Positions 11,397-22,978 of a DNA stretch of 64,000 nt are shown here, in pieces (position 1 is the first letter of the stretch; each line of letters starts with the position of its first letter). A program made the position numbers and the translations under genes. The DNA lies in assembly GCA_943735955.1 (NCBI GenBank), contig OX030970.1, forward strand, positions 5,261,869-5,325,868. Reading direction: 5' to 3'. The DNA is from Piscicola geometra (Eukaryota; Annelida; Clitellata; Hirudinida; Piscicolidae). Below the pieces are notes generated by a model, which made no database searches, was not told the origin of the DNA, and saw only the letters and a list, made by a program, of their open reading frames with translations.

Positions 11397-14311
11397 CAGT
11401 GTTTTCCAACCTTTTTCAGTGTTGGCCTCCCTAAAAAAGTCCTAATGGTAACTTGGCCTCCCCAAATCCCGTCGTCAATGATTGAGAAAAAAAATCAATT
11501 TGTTATAACAATTTTTATTCAGAAAGATTTAATTAAAATTAGCATTGTTCATAATAATAAGGTTTATGTAAGGTTTATTAATTTATAAAATGTTATTAAT
11601 AATAATAATTGTCGTTTTTGTATGCAATAAAGAAATAAAAATAAGAGTAGCATGGAGTAATTATTATGAGTGATAAGCTAAGTTAAAATAATGAATTTTC
11701 AGTTTGGCTTTGAAAGTAGAAAATTGGTTGATGTTGCGAAGTGCAGGTGGAAGGGCATTCCAAGTTGTTGGAGCTGCGTGACGGAATGCTCTTTTTGAGA
11801 TGTTGTTCGTAGTGGATTCTTGGTTGAGAAGAAGAGATGAAGAAGAACGCAGTTGTTTGTTTGATGTTTTGTTAGTTATGAGTTTGCTGAGATATGACGG
11901 TATTGAAGTTTGAAGACTTTTGAATGTAGTGATGGCTATTTTAAAGGATATTCGAAAATCTATAGGAAGCCAGTGAAGTTTTATAAGATTATCATTTGAT
12001 GACTGAACAAGGTGATGGTCTGGGTAATCACAATTGAGTGTTATTGAAGCTTAATGAGATGATTGTTGCTGTTTTCCATCACAGAAAAGATGAAATCGAG
12101 GTTCTGTATCAGAAAGAGATTCCCTCATATCATTCGAGGCATCCAATCTATTTCTCTCTTTAGTCTTGATAGATACTAATGTAGAAAACCCTTTTTCACA
12201 TAAGTAGGTGGTCGAAAATGGAATCAGAGCTGCCATGGCTTTTAAAAATAAATTTGGGTATATTTCTTTCAGACTGCACCAAAACTCTGCCAATCCTTTG
12301 GAACTGAATTCAGCTTTTACCAACTCTTTTGATCGAAGATCAATTAAATCTTCCTTTATTTCTTCTTCATCAGCAACACTATCCAAGCCAATAATGAACG
12401 GATTTCGTATCCAAAGATTATTTTCCAAATTTTTAGTATCAAAATAACGCTCAAATGATAGTTGGAGAGTTGTGATATGTTGTATAATTTCTTTTTTTAT
12501 TTCAACAGGCATTGATTTGTTTCCACTGCTATTTATAACATCAGCTAGGTATGGAAAATTTGCAAGGTTTTCAGCTTCTACTCTTCTTTTGTACAATGAA
12601 AGCTTATTTAAAAATCCTACTAATTTTTCATTGGCGTCGATTATTGTCATTTCTGGTCCTTGCAAACAAAGATTAAATTCATTTAAGAGTGTGAACAGAT
12701 CAGCTAAATATGCCATATTAACTATGAAATCAGTCTTCTCAAAGTCACCTGCTAACGTTTTTTCTTATTCTTGCAAAAATGAAGACACCTCATCTTTCAG
12801 GTCCATTAGTCTTGAAAATACCTTTCCTTTGCTTAACCACCTGACTTCTGTGTAATATAGCAAGACATCGTATTCAGAACCAAGTTCTTGGCATAAAACT
12901 TTGAATAAACGGTGGTTTACTGCTCTTGATCGTATAAAATTGACTATTTTGATCGCTGTAGACATGACAGACTGAAGCTTTGCTGGTAATGTCTTCACAG
13001 CTAGAGCATGGCGATGGAGCATGCAATGAGTTACAAGTGTCTGTAGGGAATTACCTTTGATTAAAGCAGCCAATCCAGATTTGTTACCCAACATACTTGG
13101 TACTCCATCAGTACAGCTGAATGTAATTTTGTCAACCAACTAAATTCATTTCTTTCAAAGAAAGTTGCAATCATTTGAAAAACATCTGCAGCTTTACTAG
13201 TTGTCTGAAGTGGTTGGCAAAATAAAAAAATTTCTTTAATTTTAAAATTACACACATAACGAACATACACTAAAAGCTGGCAACACATTGATACATCTGT
13301 GGTTTCATCAAGTTGCATACCAAAATTAAAAGAACTACTTTTCAGTTCTGACATAACTTGGTCCAAGATATCATTTGAAAGATCTGCTATTCTGGAACAA
13401 ATAACATTATTAGAAAGTGGAATTTCTTCAACCTGTTTTCTTTCTTTTTTTCCAATAATTAACTCCACCATTTCAAGTGCACAGGGTTTTATTAAGGTTT
13501 CTCCAATTGTATGTGGTTTTCTTTTTTTGGCAATCAAATAGGCAATTTTGTAAGAAGCCTCAAGAAGTGGTTTCGTTGGTTGAGCAAATCCATCATTTTT
13601 CAATGTTCCAGTGGTTTGAAATCTAGCTCGCTTCAGTTTGAAGGTATCCAGGTTGTCGTTGACATTTCCAGGATGTTTGGTTTCTAAGTGGTGGCGTAAC
13701 TTTGCTGGTCTCATTCTATCATTACAATATACTGCTCCGCATAAGAAACATTGTGGCTTTTCAGTGCCATCTTTTTCAGTAATAGTCGTGAATCCAAACG
13801 CAACGTAGGTTTCGTCATAGCAACGTTTTTTCGACATTATTGAAAACTGAAAATGATAAAAAACACATATTTTAAAAAGAACTGAAATAATTGAAAAATC
13901 ACAAATATAAAATACCAGTTATGTTAGAAACAGCAGACCAAATTTTTTAGTTAATTTATTCAATTAATTATCTTATTTTATTAAATTTATTGAAAAAGAA
14001 ACTCATGCAGGGTATCTCAAAAAACGCGACAGAAAGAAAATGAGGGATTTATGAAAACAGAAATGTGCAAATCATTATTCAAATAAATACAATATGGAAA
14101 GCCGTTACGCAAAAACAGTTTTCATATAGTATTCAAAAAATCGTTTTTAGCATGATTATTTTAGCATGATTAAAATTTTGTGATTTAACAAAACTTTATA
14201 AAATTATATAAATTTATAAAATACATGTAAATAGAACACCTAAGTTGGCCTCCCCTAAAAGATCATTTGGCCTCCCTAAGGGAGGCCGGCCCCACCGGTT
14301 GGGAAACCCTG
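11397..14311 (-). mobile_element. hAT DNA transposon, 2.9 kb, with exact 8-bp target duplication
   Basis: The ends are CAGTGTTTTCCAACC on the left and, inverted on the right, CAGGGTTTCCCAACC. Both flanks carry the same 8 bases, CTCTATGT (11,389-11,396 and 14,312-14,319), the diagnostic hAT target duplication. A GTTGGCCTCCC motif recurs near both ends. The element encodes a BED-finger transposase on its minus strand. Between 11,640 and 12,050 lies extra non-coding sequence that resembles a LINE/SINE 3' region seen near 590-670. Few lesions in the coding region indicate recent activity. Confidence 0.95.
12051..13837 (-). pseudogene. hAT transposase (SCAND3/ZBED5-like), one frameshift and one stop
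   Basis: The protein would excise and reinsert the element by a DDE/RNase-H mechanism in the nucleus. From ATG at 13,837: a BED zinc finger (CFLCG...HHLETKH, residues about 30-60), a LDETTDVS block near residue 165 holding the first catalytic Asp, a CTDGVPSMLG block with the second Asp, a CMLHRHAL (CxxH) signature, EVRWLSKGKV, and a C-terminal CEKGFSTLVSIKTKERNRL dimerisation block. The first frame (13,837-13,061) shifts near 13,100-13,140 into the next, and one in-frame stop lies at 12,765-12,767. Length about 600 residues, normal for the family. It is almost intact but cannot make full-length protein as written. Confidence 0.92.
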
Positions 14312-14974
14312 CTCTATGTAGACTCTCGAGAAATCCGGCTCGTGTTTAAGGTATTTAACGAGTGTATTTTTTCTCACCTTAATACGAAGTCTAATGGTAT
14401 AAAGACATAAAATATATTTGAAAATATATATATTGAAAATAAATATATTTGAAAATAGCTTTTGCTCGACCAATTCTTAATAAGTTTGTTTTTATTATTT
14501 CTATATCAAATAGTTAAAAAGTTATTCTATTATTTCAATTCATAAAATGCAAATTGTATAGTTATGTGCATTAAAGTTGACTTTTTCAATTTTAGTTAAA
14601 CAATTAATTACCAGTATACTATATCAATAAAACTTTGCTAAAAAGTAAGGAAAATGAGTTATGCAATAAGATTTTGACGGGGTTTGCGATGAAAAATTAC
14701 CTTTTTAAACGAAGAATCAGTGATTTTCCAGTTGAAGTTACAGTTATGCAAATTTTAATTTTTCAGTTACTATTTCAGTTTCAGTAATTTTTGTTAGTTA
14801 CAGTTACAGTTAATCAAGATGGAGAAAAAATGAATTTTTATTTATAATACAGCCCGAATTAATGTTTAAAAGTCAAATTATTTAAAAGATATATAAATAT
14901 TTTATTCATAATATACGCTGTTCATTTTCATAAATGTCTTCAATTCCAGATTTTTGCTGAGGCGATTTTTTCCC
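14312..14974. other. AT-rich spacer, no gene seen
   Basis: Includes the right-hand target duplication of the hAT. The rest is low-complexity A/T-rich sequence without protein-like frames. Confidence 0.6.
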
Positions 14975-15890
14975 CTGCAGTTAGGTCACCGCACACTCTT
15001 GCCACATACGCTTGTGAAGCGGGAGCTGAAACAATGTCTTGCGCAAAAGAAGCCAATAATCTAGGGTACTCAATAATTTAAGTGCTAACATTTCTCTTGT
15101 ATGTGGGTGAGACACAGAATGAACATTTAGCAGGACCTGAATTGCACGACGCATTGATGGATTATAAAAGGGTGCTGAGATACCGAGACATGAAAGTGTA
15201 AGACCCTTCTTAGTCCAGCAATCCATGCTAATGACAACGCGACGTCTAGTTTGAAGATGTTTACGAATTCGATCTTCTACATTGTTTTTATTTATATTTA
15301 TTTTTTTTTGGTCTATACTATTCACAGCCTGACAGACGCATGCCATGTTACAATGGTTCTGAGAACCATGGTTCTTATGCGCCAAGGCGCCACTCCACAC
15401 GACGTACACATCTTTCAATGCATACGTCGCAAACACCGCATCATATACACTAGGTATATGATAGTTCACGGTTGCTTCCAAGGATTCGAACTGGCAACCT
15501 TTAAGTTGCAAGTCCGACGTCTACCAACTAAGCCATCTCCGCTCCCTTTTATCAGAGAAATCATTTTCTCTGAACCTAGAATTTAGGTCCTAAATGATAG
15601 AAATTGCATATATTTACGACTGGTTAATTGAAATTATTTAAATGGCTTATAAATTATGCTCATAACTTAGTAAATAATATTGAAAAATGTAAATACGTAA
15701 ATAATTATCAACTACAGAGTGTTGCCTGGTAACTTTCTCCTTATCATTATCATCCTCTTCTGAAACCTGACATTCGCTTTTGTCGCATGAAGCTTCGTAA
15801 ATAAAATAGGCCCATATGGCATTTTCTTGTTTTCTGCCGCTATTAACCTTAAACATTTCATACAAATTAGTATAATCGGACTCGAAGAAT
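14975..15890 (-). pseudogene. Second, decayed hAT transposase split by a SINE
   Basis: The minus strand gives a BED-like start (ENAIWAYFIYEASCDKSECQ near 15,770-15,830) and, below the SINE, VVISMDCWTKKGLTLSCLGI with a SHPHTREMLALKLLSTLDYW block at 15,030-15,240. These match the DxW and hT.E.I...L...L..W parts of hAT transposases. Intermediate parts are missing and a tRNA-SINE interrupts it, so it is an old, dead copy. Confidence 0.65.
15290..15548 (-). mobile_element. tRNA-derived SINE, copy 2
   Basis: On the minus strand: A box TGGCTTAGTTGG, B box AGTTCGAATCC, then the CATATACCTAGTGTATATGA block shared with the copy at 8,903, ending in an A-rich tail (CCAAAAAAAAATAAATATAA). Inserted into the decayed hAT. 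Confidence 0.75.
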
Positions 15891-15939
15891 GAAATAAATT
15901 AATCATATTATTGCTCAAAAACGTGCATCCGCCAATGTT

Positions 15940-16185
15940 TTATCTTGTAGCGCTTCCCATTTTTAAGTAGATATTTTTTAGTTACTTTAATTATTTTTAA
16001 AACTGAAACGAAAATAAAAAATTCAATTATTTTCAAAACGAAAACGAAAATAAAAACTTTAATTATTTTCAAAACGAAAACGAAAATATAAATTTTAATT
16101 ATTTTCAAAACGAAAAAAAAACTATAATTAATTCCAAAACGAAACTGAAATAAAAACTATAATTATTTTATGAAACGAAAATAAC
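15940..16185. repeat. Imperfect 'aattattttcaaaacgaaaacg' tandem repeat
   Basis: Five or six degenerate units of about 44 bp, each with AATTATTTTCAAAACGAAAA. Confidence 0.8.
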
Positions 16186-16189
16186 ACTG

Positions 16190-19100
16190 CTGTATACTTT
16201 CAACTTTGTCTTGGTGGTGATGCCTCTTCTGTTCCAGACGTTAGGGTACAGCCTGCCAAAGGTGGAACTGGTTCTAGCAATCCTGATATTCACCTCGTCA
16301 TTGATAGTGACACTTTAGGATAGTGTACTGCCTAGGTAGGTGAACCGGTCCACTGTGTTGAGCTTTTGTCCATTGACCGTGATGTTAGGCTCAACGTAGG
16401 GCTTTCCGGGTGCTGGCTGATGAAGAACTTCAGTCTTCTTTGTGCTGATCGTCAGACCAAAGTTTGTGCAGGCGCTGGAGAACAGGTTAACGCTGCGTTG
16501 CATGTCGGCTTCTGAGACAGCGTTGAGGGCACAGTCATCAGCAAACAGCAGGTCTCTGATGATGTCTGTCGTAACTATGGTTTTTGTCTGGAGCCTCCAA
16601 AGGTTAAACAGTTTCTATCTGTGCGTTACTTCAGATTGACACCAACCACTTCATCTCTGAACGCATCGGTCAGCATGGCTGAAAACAGAGTTGGTGCCAG
16701 AACGCAGCCTTGCTTGACCCCGTTCGTGACTGGGAAAGTATCAGATGATTCTCCACTGTCTTGGACTCTGGCCTGCATGCCATCGTGGAATTTTTTCACC
16801 AAGACGATGAATTTCCTTGGACAACCGTACTTGGCCATGATCTTCCATAGACCCTCTCTACTGACGGTGTCGAAAGCCTTGGTGAGGTCCACATATGTAG
16901 AAAACAGGTCAGAGTTTTGCTCCTGACACCTTTCTTGCAGCTGCCTAGCAGCAAAAACCATGTCGATAGTTCCACGTTTTATTTCGGAAACCACACTCAC
17001 TTTCAGGCAAAAAACCTTGGTCAAGGTGGGCTGTGAGGCAAAAATCTTTCCCGCAATGGAAAGCAGTGATATGCCTCTGTGGTTGTCACAGGCCTATCTA
17101 CTTTCTTTCCGTTTGTAGAGATGTATAATGGAAGCATCTTTAAATTCTTGCGGAATCGTCTCTTTTTCCCACATCAATAAGTACAACTAATGGAGCCTTT
17201 TAGTCAGGGCTGGTCTCCCCTCCTTGTAGACCTCAGCTGGTATAGCGTCTGAACCAGGTGCTTTGCCACTGGAAAGAAGACGTATTGCTTCCTGGGTCTC
17301 GTGCAAGGTTGGAGGATCATCCAGTGCTTCGTTGGTGGGCACTTGGGGAAGACGATTGATGGCTTCGACGTTGATGTTGGAGGCGCAATTGACGACGTTG
17401 TCGAAGTGTCGGCTTTGTTACTCAGCCAATCGTCCTGCATCTTACGAAGTTTGAGCTGCACTGTTTTGCGTATGTTGATGTATGCATCTCTCCTTGTCGT
17501 GGACTTGGGGTTGGCGAAATAAGCTTGGTGGAGATTGTGTTTGTTATCCAATTACTGCTTGATGACTTCGCAATTCTCGTCAAACCAGTCCTTGTGCTTC
17601 TTGATCTGGGGTCCCAGAGTCTCTGAAGCTGCGGTGGAAATTAGCTCTCTAAGTGACGCCCAGTCTTCCTCCACATTCTGGTTATTCGGAGAGGTGGATT
17701 CCAAACGATCTTCCAAAGCGTCCACAAAAAACTGCTTGCAGCTGGCACAATTGAGCTTGGCGATATTTAGTCGTTTGGGAACCTTTTTGCCTTGGAGCGT
17801 CGTTTCAGCTGAATGCGGATCTTAAGCTTGGTGATAATGAGACGGTGGTCTGTCCAGCATTCAGCACCACACACTGACTTGGTCACTCGTACATCTTGCC
17901 TGTTTTTCTTCCTCACGATGACGTAGTCGATAAGATGCCAGTGCTTTGAGCGAGGGTGCATCCATGACGTCCGATTACGAGTAGGAAGGCGGAAGATCGT
18001 GTTTGTGATCACAAGATCATGTTCAGCGCAAATTTGGAGCAAGAGAAGGCCGTTGCTGTTGCAGTGGCCCACTCCATGATGTCCGAGGACTCTTTTCCAG
18101 GCAGCGTTTTCCTTGCCAACTCTTGCGTTGAAGTCACCTAGCAAGACGAGTTTGTCCCCCTTTGGAACGTCGGCAATGACAGTGTGAAGTTCTTTGTAGA
18201 ACCTTGTCTTTATTTCACCTGGGTTGGTCATGGTTGGGGCGTAGGCGCTGATGATGGTATGATGCTTTCTTCCACCCATCAGTGAGAGTTTCATGGTCAT
18301 GAGCCACTCATTCACTCCTTTGGGAAGTCCTGCCAGCTTTTTTTAACTGCAAAGCCAACACCTGCTTCTCGTCGTTCTTCGCTGGGTCTGCCACTCCAGA
18401 AGAATGTGTAGCCAGAGCCTCTTTCGCAGAGCTCTCCTTCTTCCACAATCCTGGTCTCGCTCAGGACTGCGATGTCGATGCCGTATCTGGCGAGCTCTTG
18501 ACCAATCAGGGCTATTCTCCTCTGGGGTCTGTCCACATCGACTTTGTCCAAAAGTGTCCGAACATTCCATGTGCCCAGTTTAAGAGGACTTATTTTGGAT
18601 TTTTTTTCTACTGCTTTTATAGGGTCCCCACCAACCGCGGTGAGCTGGCCAGAGAAGTTTGGAACAGGCAATTTTTAGGGCACTTTTTCTAGCTCTTTTC
18701 TCATGCCAGGAGGAGAACAGTGCATTTCTGAAAAGAGCTGCTTAGTCGCCCAGGGGGCTGCCGGACTCCACCGCTGTTCCATATCGGCAAAGAACGACCC
18801 AATGCCCTGAGCCGCCTGTGTGAAGGGTCACGACTACGACTCCCAGTGTACCCACACTTGCCGCTTCATCGCTTGCCTGTCGCCACAGGACTTGTCGAAT
18901 GAGGTGAATGAATGACTAAAAGTGACTTGCGCGATGAATTGGATTAAAGTGAGAAAGAGTTGCGCAGTTCGTCGATCTCACTCTCTCGCCCGAGACCATC
19001 TTGATCCAGTAGCAAGACAGAGACGGCTGGAGATGTAAATGGGTGCAGTGGATGGCCATGATGTTCTTCGTGTCTCGTCATGCTTTAAGCGTTCCACAAA

Positions 19101-19430
19101 GCTTTGCTGAGAATCGCCTTCTTGACCGTTGACCGATTCCAGTCTTCATGTGCATAGGTAGACATATCTAGACCACTGCGCACGTTACAGTTCCAATCTT
19201 CATTCCAAGCCCTGGAACAGGGAGTCAAGTTAGTTATAGCGCCAACAACCCGCTTTCGCCCCTTCAGCATTCAGCATTATCCATGGAGTGCCACGAGGAG
19301 GCATGCTGTTGGACTTTGGAACAGAGTCTGCAACGCAGGTCGACCTTTTCTCAGTTTTTCTTGGGGAACCCCCGGACCAGGAGGAAACCCACTGAGAGTC
19401 TTGCTCCACATAGAAAGAATAGAAGCCAAG
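16190..19430 (-). mobile_element. CFDP2-like non-LTR retrotransposon, 5' region to RT
   Basis: A GC-richer block in AT-rich surroundings, transcribed on the minus strand. It contains endonuclease (18,671-17,767), a linker (17,551-17,204), and reverse transcriptase (17,024-16,200). The likely 5' untranslated part is about 19,430-18,700. It ends at about 16,190 after FGRLYPNVW, so the thumb, C-terminal zinc ribbon and 3' tail are missing here. Proteins of this sort are often annotated 'craniofacial development protein 2-like'. Confidence 0.88.
16315..18671 (-). pseudogene. LINE endonuclease-reverse transcriptase, broken
   Basis: Endonuclease motifs in order: TWNVRTL, VLSETR, ERREAGVGFAV, SAYAPT, LLGDFNARVG, RTSWMHPRSKHWHLIDYV, WTDHRLI. 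RT motifs: TIDMVFAARQLQE, TYVDLTKAFDTVSREGLW (motif A Asp), VTNGVKQGCVLAPTLFS (motif B), LLFADD at about 16,535-16,555 (motif C), then TISTKKTEVLHQPAPGKPY and FTYLGSTLS. Frame changes occur near 18,313, between 17,767 and 17,551, between 17,204 and 17,024, and near 16,626-16,560. It nicks target DNA and reverse transcribes its own RNA when intact; this copy cannot. Confidence 0.9.
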
Positions 19431-19724
19431 TTAACCTATTAACGAAATTTCCATTAATGGCAGACATATGGGTTAATCCAGAATCGATTACAGACTTACG
19501 ATTTGCAGTGTCTTACTTGTTTTTAAAAAGAATGGAAAATCGTATCGAAGACTGGATGCATTTTTTAGTAAAAAAGGAATATAAAAATATTATCCATGTA
19601 AAATATTAATAATAAATACTACAATATTATACTTTCAAGCTATCTAAAAATTGAAAATAGGCTAAAAACGCATGTCATAAATTTATTTTACAAATCTCAA
19701 ATATTAAATATTTAGATTTATGTT

Positions 19725-20335
19725 TCAGTTAGTTCAATCAATTAATCACAGGCATTTATATAGCGCTTTTTATCTAATTCAAAAGCGCTTTTAAATAAAT
19801 TAGTTAAATAAAACGGTTTTTAGACCACTACCAATATATTTATATATATATATCAATTTAAATATAAAAAAACAAACGAACAATAATCCAGTCTCACCCA
19901 CACCACCATGAAAATCACCGCCATAAAATCAACAATAAAAATTCAATCATCACCACAGTACCAACACTCATACCACATCCTCCTCAAAACCACAAAACAC
20001 AATCGTCATTCTTCTCAATTTTCTGTCTTGACACTGGTGCCGAGGTTGCAATAGAGGGTGAAGGAGAAGTCCTTGCCAGCACTGGAACTGCTGCTGCTAT
20101 GGGAGGTTTTCTCCTTTATGTCGCAGCTCTTTTGATTCCCTGCGGCCATATTGGTCTGCTGCGGCCATTCCTTGATAGATTCAAAACAACCAACATTCGC
20201 ACAAAAAAACATTCTAATTAATTAAATGTAATTTTTATTTAGAATTAAGATTCTAAAATTTTAATATACTATACCCAAAACCGTTTAATACACACATTTA
20301 TTTGAGTGGCTGCCAAAATAGCAACCGCTAACCAA
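19725..20335 (-). mobile_element. Composite repeat with 'GAAGCGCTTTT' tail, inverted copy
   Basis: Minus-strand order: head TTTGGTTAGCGGTTGC (20,335), a 450-bp middle part also found on the plus strand at 40,561-41,000, a TATATATA stretch, and a tail with AAAGCGCTTTTGAATTAGA and GATTAATTGATTG. The middle contains a 65-codon frame; the differences from the other copy are mostly amino-acid changing, which argues against selection. Confidence 0.65.
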
Positions 20336-20791
20336 AGTTTTCTCCGGTTTGATTTATTCAGTCAAAGGCATATTTAAAAACGTTTTTTACTTTTTTCGAT
20401 ATAAGAATACTCAATTTATATGAGTTTTTGGCTATTTTGTTCATTCCAACAATTTCTGTTCTGATTTCAGCGTCTCGCTGATCATCACGATTTATTAAGC
20501 AACAAGTGAGTAATATAATTTTGTTTTTTTCTGAATACATTTTATGTGTGAAAAAAGATAAATTTCAAATATTGGGCTCTTATGTTTATTTTTCGTAAAA
20601 CTATATCACTATTTTATATCATGCAGACCATGACTTTAACAAAAATGTCCAATTCTCATAATACTAGTAATAGGTTTCATGAATTTAAAGTCGTTTTAAT
20701 AATAATAATAATAATAATATAAAAAAAGTAATATTTTTAATTATTTTTATAATGTTAATTAAAGAATGCATTGAGTGAAGAGTATTCTGAC
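20336..20791. other. AT-rich spacer, no gene seen
   Basis: Short AAT repeats near 20,700 and the left target duplication ATTCTGAC at 20,784-20,791. Nothing else. Confidence 0.6.
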
Positions 20792-22164
20792 TAGAGGTCG
20801 GACCGGGTACCCGATCTGACCGGGAACGGGAATCAATATTCAAATCGGGAACGGAAAAACGGGAATGAGAGTTATTGGGATTGGATTCTTTAACAATGAT
20901 TTTTCAGCAAACTTGTAAGTATGGAAATCTTTATTTCATCGATACTCCGTACTTGAAATAAGTATTAAATGCAATATAAATATATAACGAGGCCACCATT
21001 GCCAATGTCGAAATCTCCAACACTGCATTTGAAGTTGTTATGATGAATCCAAAGATAAGGGAGATTAGAAAAAATGGGTGATGATGAAAACTTTTTAGAT
21101 GAAATCAAAATGGTCAGTTATATTATTTTAATTTTATAAATTAAAATTTGAATTTGAATGATTAATTTCCAAATGATTGCTCAGTTGATCATTTCGACAA
21201 AAGAAAAGATGCCATTGATCTTATTCATATGACAGCATGTCTGTTGCATCCCCAGTATGAAAGAATAATAGGAAAAAAGTTTGGGATAGAAAAGAAATAA
21301 ATACCAAGACTTTCATTAGAGAAAATTTAATTCTATTTTGTACAGCCAGACCAAGCTGCAGTGCCGTTGAGAAAAAAAACAAATGATGGTTATTTAGACC
21401 TATTATGTTTGTTTTTATAACGTAAAAATCATAATAAAATTATTATACTATCAATTTATACGAATGATTTTATATTTGCAGTTGTGGAGAATAAGAATGT
21501 TGTCAAAAAACATATTTCTAACATTATTGAAGAATTAATAATAATGAACAAAGAAAAAATTCAGAAGAGGATGAATTGTACAAATATTCACAATTACATC
21601 TCAAAAAATTGAAAATTATAAAGATTTTTTATTTTGTTTGAATAAAATAAGCAATTTTAAAATACTACAAGAAGTAGCCAAAATTTTGTTCAGTATATCT
21701 GCAAGTTATATTCGCTGTGAACGGAATTTTTCAATATGTGGTCGTTTAACTTCAGACTAGAGGTCGGACATAGACGATTTTTCATTCCCGGTCCCGTCCC
21801 GTTCCCGAAATTTGTTTTCCCGTCCCGTCCCGTTCCCGATGGGACATCAGAATTTTGATTCCCGTCCCGTCCCGTCCCCGAAATTTTTTTTCCGTCCCGA
21901 CTCGTTCCCAAAAGCTTTTTGTTTTTTTATTCATTTTCGCTGCCGTTTTCACTGGTCCCAAACTTGCTAGTTCTAAAATTTCTTAAAATTTATTTTTTTG
22001 AAAGTCAGAAAATATTTCTTTTAATAAAATTAAAAAAACACGATTTAAATTTCAAATATTCATTGAAATGAAAGTATTGAAGTTAGTCATTGTTTTTGAA
22101 GGGAAAACAAATTTCGGGAACGGGACGGGACCGGGAATGAAAAATCGTCCATGTCCGACCTCTA
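20792..22164. mobile_element. hAT-type element with exact 8-bp target duplication and three terminal-repeat copies
   Basis: Left end TAGAGGTCGGAC (20,792), right end the inverse, GTCCGACCTCTA (to 22,164), flanked on both sides by ATTCTGAC. Inside, a decayed hAT C-terminus (SASYIRCERNFSICGRL near 21,700-21,750) is visible. A further TAGAGGTCGGACATAGACG copy at about 21,756 pairs with the right end over about 60 bases, so the right 400 bp form a MITE-like palindrome of their own. Confidence 0.85.
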
Positions 22165-22295
22165 ATTCTGACATAAGCATCGTCTAATAATTTATTCCAT
22201 GAAGCTTCTAAACTAGTAAAATAGCACTGTTTGTTCCGATTATCATAATGGTGATCGGGACATTAATACACTATTATGATATGTGCTTTCTTAGT

Positions 22296-22323
22296 TCTCA
22301 TCATCATCATCATCATGATCATG

Positions 22324-22358
<35 letters not shown>

Positions 22359-22386
22359 CTTCATCATCATAATCATGATCATGATT

Positions 22387-22418
<32 letters not shown>

Positions 22419-22495
22419 TATCATCATCATCATGATCATCATCATCATTATCATCGTCTTCGTCGTCGTCATCATCATCATCATCATCACCACAA
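22296..22495. repeat. (CAT)n microsatellite with GATCATGATC interruptions
   Basis: Imperfect CAT triplets over 200 bp. Confidence 0.95.
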
Positions 22496-22978
22496 TCTTC
22501 AAGTCATTCACAGCAACTAACTTCATATGGCCTAAAAGGGTCTTAAAGGCTTATGGCTGAGTTGATGTACTAACGAGAAGGAATAGATTCGTTCTCAGAA
22601 ACCAAAGGTAAGTTTTTCTTCCTAAAATGAAAGGTTTTTGAAAGTGAATTTTTGCTAGTAAATAACTTTGGAGATACGTGTTGAATGGCCTTGGGGCTTA
22701 AGACTCGTTTGCCAGATGTTTTAAAGTGCTTTAAATGATGGCTTGAAAGAAATAAAATGAAACTTAAAGAGTGATAAATATGAAGAGGAAATGAATGCGC
22801 AGTGGGATTTTCATGAGACATATCGATTAGCTGCGTGAAAACTTCATTAACTAGTGAAGAGAATATCGCTGATTTTTTTCATAAATGCGGGTCTGCCTGG
22901 TGCTGTGAGCAGTTCGTGATCGATCCTACCTCCAATCAGTACCTTTCTAACTCGAAGCAGTCCTTAGAGAGAACAGAA
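22496..22978. other. Upstream region of the carbonic-anhydrase-like gene
   Basis: No other gene seen. The frame is open upstream of the signal-peptide ATG from 22,835, but the composition before 22,979 is not signal-like. No clear TATA box. Confidence 0.4.

Noticed and set aside
20015..20212. 65-codon frame repeated at 40,652-40,837 as a possible small gene
   Set aside because: Nearly all differences between the two copies change the amino acid, as expected for neutral decay in a repeat.
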